A stretch of 48,679 nt of DNA, taken from positions 1 to 48,679 of the forward strand of contig JAEUHJ010000086.1 of assembly GCA_016795375.1 (NCBI GenBank). Reading direction: 5' to 3'. The stretch comes from Verrucomicrobiaceae bacterium. GTDB lineage: Bacteria > Verrucomicrobiota > Verrucomicrobiia > Verrucomicrobiales > Verrucomicrobiaceae. A program made the position numbers and the translations under genes. Under the pieces are notes generated by a model. The model made no database searches. It was not told where the DNA came from and saw nothing but the letters and a program-made list of their open reading frames with translations. Positions within the stretch are counted from its first letter, which is position 1; every line of letters begins with the position of its first letter. Below, in pieces: positions 17,057 through 23,848 of the stretch.

Positions 17057-17781
17057 CACGCCTCGCTTTCATTCTGCTTCTTGCCACAGGCACAGGTGCC
17101 GCCCCGGCGCAGCAGCCCGCCCCGCCCGCCACGCGGCTGCGGCAGATGGAGGCCATTTATCAAAAGGAACTCAGCGCGCGCCACATCCCCCTGCTGGGCA
17201 AATACCTCCTCGAATTGCAGCGCCAGGCCGATAGCGCGGCGGACAAAGCCGCCTACCAGGCCGAAATCACCCGCATCCAGCAGATCATCAGCTCCGGCGG
17301 CGTGGTGGACCTCATCGCCGCCCAGCAGGCACCGTCCGGCGGGATGCCCATGCCGGTCCCCATGCCAGAAACGCCGCCCCTGGAGCGCAGGCAGGCCCTC
17401 ATCGCCCTTTCCCCCGCCCTGGCCGGCAGATTCGATCCCACGCCGCCGCCTGATGCCACCGCCGCCGTCGTGGGAGAGGCGGAATGGCGGATCGAGGCCA
17501 TCGCCGCCGGCACTTACGACGTGCTCGTGCAATACGCCTGCCCGGACATGTCCGCCGAGGTTCCGCTGCGCGTCGAATTCAACGACCAGACGCTCGCAAA
17601 GCCCCTGGGCGCCGCCCGCGCCACGAAGGACGCCCGCACCTTCCGCATCTTCCGCGTCGGCAGCCTTGTCTTGACCCGTGATCATCGCGGCGAAACACTG
17701 CGCCTCACCGCCGGGGACAAAAACAACCCCAGGCTGATCCTCAAGAGCCTCATCCTCACACGGCCGCGCCCCGCCGACTGA
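17053..17781 (+). CDS. Secreted coiled-coil / beta-sandwich protein C (unknown function)
   Basis: 242 residues. The signal peptide (RLAFILLLATGTGAAPAQQ) precedes a helical hairpin (about 25-85: MEAIYQKELSARHIPLLGKY, then KAAYQAEITRIQQIISSGG) and a Pro/Met linker (GGMPMPVPMPETPP). The C-terminal beta domain has GEAEWRIEAIAAGTYDVLVQ followed by YACPD, and ends in LTAGDKNNPRLILKSLILTR. It resembles proteins A and B in layout and in the W-to-Y strand motif, so the three are probably distant paralogues. The start overlaps the stop of B by 4 nt. The deacetylase lipoprotein begins 6 nt after its stop. I recognise no family. Binding of envelope polysaccharide is one possibility suggested only by context. 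Confidence 0.58.
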   Translation: MTRLAFILLLATGTGAAPAQQPAPPATRLRQMEAIYQKELSARHIPLLGKYLLELQRQADSAADKAAYQAEITRIQQIISSGGVVDLIAAQQAPSGGMPMPVPMPETPPLERRQALIALSPALAGRFDPTPPPDATAAVVGEAEWRIEAIAAGTYDVLVQYACPDMSAEVPLRVEFNDQTLAKPLGAARATKDARTFRIFRVGSLVLTRDHRGETLRLTAGDKNNPRLILKSLILTRPRPAD

Positions 17782-17787
17782 CCCGCC

Positions 17788-19104
17788 ATGCGCCTGCTCC
17801 ACCTTCTGCTCCTTACCGTCCTCTCCCTCGGCGCACTGCCGTCCTGCAAACGCATCGAGGACAAACTGCGCCGTCTCGCCGAACAGAGCGGCGTCGCGCC
17901 GAAGCCGCCGCCCCCCCCGAAACCCGCCGAACCCGCGCTGACCGAGGAGGAGAAGGCCATCGAGAAAAAACTGCATGAGTCCGCCATGTCCGCCACCGCC
18001 GCGCCGGAACCCGAAATTCCCGCCGCGCCCGCCTTCGAACTCAACAAATCCTCCGTCGTCTCCATCCTCGGCTACCATGACTTCCGCGAACGCGGCGGCA
18101 GCCCCATGCTCATCTCCGCCGCAAAGTTCCGCGAGCAGATGCAGGCCGTCAAAGACTCCAAAATCCCCGTCATCCCCCTCAGCGACGTCATCGCCTGGAA
18201 ACGCGGTGAGAAAAACATCCCCGAAGAGTCCATCGTCATCACCATGGATGACGGCTGGGAAGGCGTTTACTCCCACGCCTACCCCGTACTCAAGGAACTC
18301 GGCTTCCCCTTCACCATCTACCTTTACAAAAAGTACGTCGGCGGCGGCGGCCGCTCCATGAGCTGGGAGCAGATCAGGGAGATGATGCAAAACGGCTGCG
18401 AGGTCGGCAGCCACAGCGTCTCCCATGAAAGCCTCAAGAAACGCCCGCGCAACGCGAAGACCGACGCCGACGTGCAGCAGTGGATCGTGTCCGAGCTGAA
18501 GGACTCCCGCGACTTCCTGGAGCAGAACCTCAAAATCAAATGCACCTCCTTCGCCTATCCCTACGGCAGCTTCGATGACGCCATCATGGAGACCGGCCTC
18601 CAGATTGGCTACGAGTCCCTCGTCACCGTCAACGGCCAGAAAGTCACCTGGGACACGCCCAACGGCAAACTCGGCCGCTACATCATCCATGGGGACAGCG
18701 ACACGAACTTCAAGCTCGCCACCAGCTTCCGCGGACGCGGCGACGTCGGCTCGAACAAATTCCTCGTCGCCGACGCGAAAAATGACAAGGGCGAGCAGCT
18801 CATCCAGCTCACACCGGGGCCCGACGCCATCGTCACCGACCGCATGCCGCTCATCGAGGCCGACCTCAAGAAACTCGGCTCCATCCTCCCGGAAAGCATC
18901 AAACTGCGCATCGCCGGCCTGGGCACCGTCCCGGCGGCCTATGATCCCGCCACCATGATCGTGCGCTACCAGATCCCCCACAGGCTGCGGCGTGAGGAAT
19001 GCGCCCTCAGCCTCAGCTTCCAGCGCGACGCCGCCCAGCCTGCTGAAGTCGTGAGCTGGCGCTTCAAAATCGACCTTCCCGCGGCTTATCTGCCCGCGAA
19101 GTGA
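17788..19104 (+). CDS. Polysaccharide deacetylase (NodB fold) lipoprotein
   Basis: 438 residues. The leader RLLHLLLLTVLSLGALPSCK has a lipobox-like LPSC, so the mature protein should be lipid-anchored. After a Pro-rich linker, a NodB domain starts near residue 88 with VSILGYHDF. ITMDDGWEGVYSHAYPVLKE carries the metal/base Asp pair, EVGSHSVSHESL the two metal-binding His, and TSFAYPYGSFDD the arginine/PYG region. Such enzymes remove acetyl groups from polymers such as peptidoglycan, chitin-like glycans or PGA. The C-terminal 130 residues form a further beta-rich domain of unknown role. It is the last gene of the unit that begins with xseA (6 nt after C) and lies on the envelope side like A, B and C. 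Confidence 0.88.
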   Translation: MRLLHLLLLTVLSLGALPSCKRIEDKLRRLAEQSGVAPKPPPPPKPAEPALTEEEKAIEKKLHESAMSATAAPEPEIPAAPAFELNKSSVVSILGYHDFRERGGSPMLISAAKFREQMQAVKDSKIPVIPLSDVIAWKRGEKNIPEESIVITMDDGWEGVYSHAYPVLKELGFPFTIYLYKKYVGGGGRSMSWEQIREMMQNGCEVGSHSVSHESLKKRPRNAKTDADVQQWIVSELKDSRDFLEQNLKIKCTSFAYPYGSFDDAIMETGLQIGYESLVTVNGQKVTWDTPNGKLGRYIIHGDSDTNFKLATSFRGRGDVGSNKFLVADAKNDKGEQLIQLTPGPDAIVTDRMPLIEADLKKLGSILPESIKLRIAGLGTVPAAYDPATMIVRYQIPHRLRREECALSLSFQRDAAQPAEVVSWRFKIDLPAAYLPAK

Positions 19105-19112
19105 CGACGGGC

Positions 19113-19180
19113 GGCGGCCTTGCCGCCACCCTGCTGCATTCACACACACAAACGCCCGGCCGCTCTCACAGCCGGGCGTT
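19113..19180. terminator. Two hairpins between convergent genes (bidirectional terminator candidate)
   Basis: GGCGGC (19113-19118) pairs with GCCGCC (19122-19127). A second, perfect 10-bp stem AACGCCCGGC (19151-19160) pairs with GCCGGGCGTT (19171-19180). They lie between the ends of the deacetylase gene (+) and efp (-). Neither has a good T-run on either strand, so termination is likely but weaker than at 1071. Confidence 0.5.
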
Positions 19181-19208
19181 GCCTTGAATCGAATCCATCA
19201 GCCGGAAC

Positions 19209-19775
19209 TCAGTTCGCGCGGCCCAGATAGGTGCCGTCCTCGGTCTTCACGCTGATCTTGTCGCCCGGGCCGATGAAGAGCGGTACCTGCACGCGCAGGC
19301 CGGTCTCCATGATGGCTTCCTTGTACACGTTGTTGGCGGAGTCGCCCTTCACGCCTTCGGGGGACTCGGCCACGCTCATCACCACGGAGGCGGGCAGCTC
19401 GATGCCGGCCACCACCTCGTCGGCGAGAAGGATCAGGTACTTCTGGCCTTCGATGAGATAATCTTTTTCCTTCTTCACCATGTCCTCTCCGAGGAGCACA
19501 TCCTCAAAGGTGTCCGGGTGCATGAAGTGGTAGCCGTCCCCGTCCTTGTAGCTGTATTCATGCGCGTCACGGGCGAGGTTCACGGACTCCAGCGACTCGT
19601 TGGAGGTCATGCGCAGGTTGTACATCTTGCCGATGGTGATGCTGCGCACGGACATCTGCACGAACGAAGCCATGCGCGGCGGCGTCTTGAGTTCAAAGTC
19701 GGAGACGACGCAGATGTCGTTGTTGTAGCGGACGGCGTGTCCCTTGCGGAGGTTGATGACGGGGGTGGCGGGCAT
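19209..19775 (-). CDS. efp: Elongation factor P with Arg at loop position 34
   Basis: 188 residues, normal length. EF-P binds between the ribosomal P and E sites and relieves stalling at polyproline. The KOW-like N-terminal domain (INLRKGHAVRYNND), the middle OB domain (HFMHPDTFEDVLLG) and the C-terminal OB domain (VPLFIGPGDKISVKTEDGTY) are all clear. The loop that carries the modified Lys34 in E. coli reads ELKTPPRMASF. Counting without gaps from Arg10/Gly12 to Phe38 places Arg34 at the modification site and Lys30 nearby. This is neither the E. coli (PGKG) nor the standard Bacillus type. It is convergent with the deacetylase operon. No Shine-Dalgarno sequence is visible before the ATG at 19775. 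Confidence 0.93.
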   Translation of the reverse strand: MPATPVINLRKGHAVRYNNDICVVSDFELKTPPRMASFVQMSVRSITIGKMYNLRMTSNESLESVNLARDAHEYSYKDGDGYHFMHPDTFEDVLLGEDMVKKEKDYLIEGQKYLILLADEVVAGIELPASVVMSVAESPEGVKGDSANNVYKEAIMETGLRVQVPLFIGPGDKISVKTEDGTYLGRAN

Positions 19776-19860
19776 AAGAGCCGGAGTTCATGGCGAGTTT
19801 GGCGTGCTTTGCAAGCGCTGGTTCTGGGGGGGCGCGGGCTGGAAACCGGGGCACGGGATG

Positions 19861-19897
19861 TCGTCCTCGTCCTCCTACTCGAACTCGTCCTCGAACG
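19861..19897 (-). repeat. GAG/GAC-rich low-complexity tract
   Basis: On the minus strand this stretch is an imperfect run of GAG, GAC, GAA and TTC-type triplets. It lies in the 472-bp region 19776-20247, which has no intact gene. I see no coding frame supported by anything but composition. Confidence 0.4.
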
Positions 19898-20015
19898 GGT
19901 TGTGATCGATGAAACTTGGGGAGATGAAAGCAGTGAAGCCGATGGAGCATGGATTTCACCTGTCCTCACCTGGCGGTGCTCTTTCGAGGACGGGCAGGAA
20001 CGCGAACGCCGTTCT

Positions 20016-20201
20016 TCACCGCACCACCACCGTCGCCACCGGACTCGGAGCCGCTTCGTCAAGCTGGTTCGCGGCGATCACGCGGACTTCGACCAACTCG
20101 CCCGACGCCAGATGTTGCAGCAGCGTTTCGCGCGAGGGTTCTTTGGCCTGCGAAGGCTCCCCAAACCCGGCCGGATAGTTCGGCGAACTTGCCTTTCGTG
20201 T
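20016..20201 (-). pseudogene. Broken gene end, possibly a fibronectin-III-like C-terminus
   Basis: A 61-codon minus-strand frame runs from after an in-frame TAA (20204-20202) to a TGA at 20018-20016. It contains SSPNYPAGFGEPSQAKEPSR, then LLQHLASGELVEVRVIAANQ and DEAAPSPVATVVVR. The end reads like the last strands of a fibronectin type III or similar Ig-like domain (VEVRVIAAN... APSPVATVVV). There is no start codon of a plausible length, and upstream lie a REP-like palindrome and the end of the methyltransferase gene. It is best explained as the 3' remnant of a larger gene cut off by rearrangement. The family assignment is tentative. Confidence 0.45.
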
Positions 20202-20217
20202 TTACGGGGCTTTACGC

Positions 20218-20237
20218 GCCGGACACATCCGGCCTAC
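20218..20237 (-). repeat. REP-like element: GTAG head plus perfect hairpin
   Basis: On the minus strand GTAG (20237-20234) is followed immediately by a perfect palindrome with arms GCCGGA and TCCGGC and a TGTG loop (20233-20218). This matches the REP design (GTAG guide then hairpin) known from enterobacteria, where RAYT transposases act on it. It lies just past the stop of the methyltransferase gene. Confidence 0.55.
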
Positions 20238-20247
20238 GGGCCTGCGC

Positions 20248-23200
20248 TCACTTCACCACATACCCTTCCGCCTCTTCCCGCGCGCGGCCCATGAGGACGA
20301 GGGTGTCCAGTATCTCCTCCACCTCGGCGGCTTTGGCGGCTTTGAAGCGGGTGGTGACCTGCGCGGCGGTCTGCGGCGTGGTGGTGAGGGCGTCGGCCAC
20401 GGCGCGCACGCGCTCCGGCAGCGGTTTGGGCCAGGGCTGTTTGGATTTCGGAGTGGGGAGCGCGGAATGGGGAGTGTCGGATGCCTCGGGCATGTCGAGC
20501 GCGGCCTGCTGCGCACTCCGCATTCCCCCTTCCGCATTCCGCGTTTGAAATGCCGGCCGCAGCCAGCGCACGCGGCCCTGCTGCTCCTCGGCGGCGCGTT
20601 GCGCGTTCAAGGCGCAGAGGTGCGTGAGGATGGCGTCGTCGGTTGCCTCCGGCGGCAGGGCGTAAGTTTCCGCCACGGCGGCGTCCAGCTCATCATGGAG
20701 CTGGCGCAGGACGGAGACGAGGCCCTGCTCGTGGATTTCACGTTCCTTCGCGGAAAGTGGTCCGCACAGTCCTCTGTGCGGTTCCGGCGCGGGGTCTTCA
20801 GCACCCTGACCGCACAGAGGACTGTGCGGACCACCTTGCTGCCGCAGCTTCTCCAACACGTTGTAGCAATCAGTCAGCGTGAGCTTCGGGTGCAGGCTCT
20901 GCTGCCGTTTGCGGTGCGCTTCGGTGGCTTCGGGGAAGGGGAACGGGTCGAAGCAAAGCGACTTGTTGTAGCGCGGGCGGTCTTCGAGCGTTCCGCCGGT
21001 GGCGAGCGCCCATACGACGTGGATGCGGCTGGAAAGCACGCCGAGGTGAGAAGCGTCGTCCGTCCCGACGACAATCAAAACGTGCTCTGGACGAATTCCG
21101 GCTTCGAGGAAAGTGAAGATGCGATGCTTCGCGGTTTCGACTGTGATGATGAAGCGAGATAAGCCAGCCATCGCCGCGCGAACTTGTTCGTTGGAGCGGC
21201 GAAACAACCACCAGTTTGCGCGCAAACGCGGGTCACGGTTTTGCTGTCGTTCGGGATAAACGCGGTCGAAGAGCCGTTGGTAAATTGCAGGCGCTTCGCT
21301 AATCAGGCGCTCTGCCGTCCAACCATCGGTGTCGATGACGAAGACGTTCCGCGATTCATCAAGGATGTCGCGCCCGTTGCGTAGGGGATAGATGAGTGAG
21401 CTCGCTGCTGGCGACGATGCACAAAGCGCATTGGCTTCCTCAGCCTCCAAGACAAATCCGCGGCTGCCGAGGATGACGCCAGTGCTCGCAAGCAGGTCAT
21501 TCGATTGCAAGGGCAGCGCAGCAGTCACGTTCGCGCCAACTGTGAGGTCGGCGTGGATTAGTCCGTCGCTCACGCTCAATTCGACTTCGCTGTAGTCGCC
21601 TTTCGTTTCGCGTTCGCACGTGACAGTAGCGAGCACTCCAGACCCGGCACCGCGAGAAAGAACCGTCATCGCAATGCGAACTGCCGCACCGTCGTTGCTG
21701 CTCACCCACGGATGGTCGGGCACTGCGAAGATGAGCGATGCCGTTTCATCGCCGAGCGCTGCGCCCACAACGCGACGATTGAATGCCTGCGTGATGCTGT
21801 TCGTTGTGATGAATCCGCTCCGCGAGACAGCGCCAGCGCGAACCAAATCAGCAGCTTTTTTCCACCAATACATCACGAAGTCTGAGCCGTCTGGAACGCT
21901 GCCTTCGTAGGCTTTTCGCAACGCCTCAACGTAGCCCTCGCCCAAGTCCGAGAGCATGTGAACTTTTCCAATGAACGGCGGATTGCCGACGATGAAGTCC
22001 GCCTGCGGCCAGTCGGCGGGGCGCGGGTTTTGATAGGAGAGGAGCGGGAGGCGGGCGGTTTCGTCGGGGACTGCCTCCCCGGTGACGGGGTGCGGCTTCG
22101 TGGTGCGGCCATCCCAGCGGGTGACGGGTGCGCCGCTCTCATCGAGCACGGGCGCGGTGCCGTCACAGGCCAGCACGGCGTCGCGGCACTCGATGTTGTG
22201 GAAGGCTTTGATGATGGGCTCCGGCGGGGCCACGCGGCCACGCGTGCGGAAGTGCCATTGGAGGTAGCCGATCCACAAGACGAGCTCGGCGATGGCGGCG
22301 GCACGCGGGTTCACCTCGATGCCGAGGAGCTGGTGCGGGTCCACGGTGAAGCCGGCCATTTCGAGGGCGGCCTGGCCGTGGCCGAGGGCGTCGAGGGCGT
22401 TGAGCACCTCCCCTTCGATGCGCTTGAGGTGCTCGAGGGTGACGTAGAGGAAATTGCCGGAGCCGCAGGCGGGGTCGAGCACGCGCACCTCGCAGAGGCG
22501 GCGGTGGAAGTGCTGCACCTCGGCGGCGGCGTCCTTCGTTTTCCCGGCACGGTCGAGCGTGACGGCGGCGGCCTTCGCGGCGTCCCACTCGGCGCGCAGC
22601 GGCTCGACGACGGTGGGGACGACGAGGCGCTCCACATAGGCGCGGGGCGTGTAGTGCGCGCCGAGCTTGTGGCGCTCGTGCGCATCCAGCGCGCGCTCCA
22701 GCAGGGTGCCGAAGATGGCGGGTTCCACGTCGCGCCAATCTGCGCGCGAGGCTTCCAGCAGGAGGGCGAACTGGTCTGCGGTGAGCGGGAGTGCGGTGGC
22801 GTTCTCAAAGAGGCCGCCGTTGAAGTGGCGCACCTTTTCCCGCAGCACGGTGGAGAAGCCGCCGGTCTTCATGCGGCCCCAGAGCTCCTCGATCATGGGG
22901 GCGAAGTGCTCAGCGCGGCCTTCCAGGCTGCGCAGCAGGCCGATGAAGCTGTCCTTCGGCAGCAGCTCCACATCCTCCGCGAACATGGTGAAGAGCGCAC
23001 GCATGAGGAAGGCGGCCACGGCTTCCGCACTGTGGCCGCTCTTTTCCAGGGAGGCGGCGAGGCGGCCGAGCTTCCCCGCGATGTCCCGCGTGACGCGGGC
23101 GCTGCGGCGGGTGGGGTCGAGCGCCTGCGGGTCCACCCACGCGAGGCGCAGCGTCTCGCGCACGGCGGGGTCTGCGAGCTGCGCGAGGAGGATGCGGTGG

Positions 23201-23727
23201 CTGCGCGGATCAGGGAACGGGATGTAGGCGCCGCCCGTGCGGGTGAACTCGGAGTAGAGCTCGATGCTGTGGCCGACATCCACGACGATGAGCAGCGGCG
23301 GGCGCCCCTCGCTGGCGGGCAGGGCGCGGGCGTAGCCCTCTGCCTGGGCGAAGGCGCGCAGCAGCATCTCATCCCACGCGGCGCTGCCACGCTGGCCGTG
23401 GCCTTTTTTGCCCGCCTTGGCCTGCGCCTTGGTGGCTGCGGAGAGGGCGGCCTCAGCAGCGCGCTTTTCCACGCCTTGCTTCGCCTCCAGGATGAAGCAG
23501 CCGCGCTTGTAGAGGTCGATGCGGCCGGTGGAGGTGCTGCCGTCGGCGTGGTGGAAGATCACGTTGCGCTCGAAGACGTAGGCGTTGTCCACGTCGTCGG
23601 GCTTCGTCGGCTCCGGGCGCGGCACGCCGAGCAGATCACACAACTCGGAGAGGAAGAGCACATAGTTCGCACGCTCGGAGGCGCCGGAGGCGGCCCAGCG
23701 GGCGATGAAGGCGGCGGGATCAGACAT
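20248..23727 (-). CDS. Single-chain DNA methyltransferase/restriction enzyme (MmeI-like type IIG)
   Basis: 1159 residues from the ATG at 23727. The N-terminal part holds a PD-(D/E)xK-type nuclease site, Asp71 ... Glu81-x-Lys83, in GRIDLYKRGCFILEAKQG. A helical connector follows. The N6-adenine methyltransferase core shows motif I DPACGSGNFL near residue 417 and motif IV NPPF near 582. A target-recognition region follows at about 590-960, then a C-terminal helical part. This order is that of type IIG enzymes, which cut and methylate with one polypeptide, so it is a stand-alone defence gene. Two oddities are visible: a 78-bp REPIN-like palindrome pair in frame at about residues 965-990, and lower GC from about 20930 to 21960. 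The open frame continues 148 codons upstream, but homology-like sequence starts at MSDPAAFIARWAASG. Confidence 0.87.
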   Translation of the reverse strand: MSDPAAFIARWAASGASERANYVLFLSELCDLLGVPRPEPTKPDDVDNAYVFERNVIFHHADGSTSTGRIDLYKRGCFILEAKQGVEKRAAEAALSAATKAQAKAGKKGHGQRGSAAWDEMLLRAFAQAEGYARALPASEGRPPLLIVVDVGHSIELYSEFTRTGGAYIPFPDPRSHRILLAQLADPAVRETLRLAWVDPQALDPTRRSARVTRDIAGKLGRLAASLEKSGHSAEAVAAFLMRALFTMFAEDVELLPKDSFIGLLRSLEGRAEHFAPMIEELWGRMKTGGFSTVLREKVRHFNGGLFENATALPLTADQFALLLEASRADWRDVEPAIFGTLLERALDAHERHKLGAHYTPRAYVERLVVPTVVEPLRAEWDAAKAAAVTLDRAGKTKDAAAEVQHFHRRLCEVRVLDPACGSGNFLYVTLEHLKRIEGEVLNALDALGHGQAALEMAGFTVDPHQLLGIEVNPRAAAIAELVLWIGYLQWHFRTRGRVAPPEPIIKAFHNIECRDAVLACDGTAPVLDESGAPVTRWDGRTTKPHPVTGEAVPDETARLPLLSYQNPRPADWPQADFIVGNPPFIGKVHMLSDLGEGYVEALRKAYEGSVPDGSDFVMYWWKKAADLVRAGAVSRSGFITTNSITQAFNRRVVGAALGDETASLIFAVPDHPWVSSNDGAAVRIAMTVLSRGAGSGVLATVTCERETKGDYSEVELSVSDGLIHADLTVGANVTAALPLQSNDLLASTGVILGSRGFVLEAEEANALCASSPAASSLIYPLRNGRDILDESRNVFVIDTDGWTAERLISEAPAIYQRLFDRVYPERQQNRDPRLRANWWLFRRSNEQVRAAMAGLSRFIITVETAKHRIFTFLEAGIRPEHVLIVVGTDDASHLGVLSSRIHVVWALATGGTLEDRPRYNKSLCFDPFPFPEATEAHRKRQQSLHPKLTLTDCYNVLEKLRQQGGPHSPLCGQGAEDPAPEPHRGLCGPLSAKEREIHEQGLVSVLRQLHDELDAAVAETYALPPEATDDAILTHLCALNAQRAAEEQQGRVRWLRPAFQTRNAEGGMRSAQQAALDMPEASDTPHSALPTPKSKQPWPKPLPERVRAVADALTTTPQTAAQVTTRFKAAKAAEVEEILDTLVLMGRAREEAEGYVVK
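20757..20834. repeat. REPIN-like double palindrome inside the methyltransferase gene
   Basis: Two 26-bp arms, 20757-20782 and 20809-20834, are perfect reverse complements separated by 26 bp. Each arm is itself a hairpin: CCGCACAG pairs with CTGTGCGG across TCCT, with GTGG at the outer end. The total is 78 bp, or 26 codons, so the reading frame is kept. Two inverted GTGG-headed REPs are the definition of a REPIN. Confidence 0.8.
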
Positions 23728-23848
23728 GCGCGGGTGATATGGCGGGGGCAGGAGCACCGCGCAAGGAGGGAGCGGCGGTCGCGGTGAAGTGGCGGCGCGG
23801 CGCATTCGCTGTTGCCGGTTTTGCAGGAAATCGCTAGCCTCGCGGTCC

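Noticed and set aside
16894..19149. A 751-codon minus-strand frame opposite proteins B, C and the deacetylase
   Set aside because: The deacetylase and its neighbours have real motifs and coupled starts; the opposite frame has none.
20757..20834. The same palindrome pair as a transcription terminator for a gene inside the region
   Set aside because: It lies within an uninterrupted reading frame, has no T-run and each arm folds on its own, which fits a REPIN better.
21958..23787. A 609-codon plus-strand frame opposite the methyltransferase
   Set aside because: The minus strand encodes the DPACGSG and NPPF motifs; this frame is a mirror of its codon usage.
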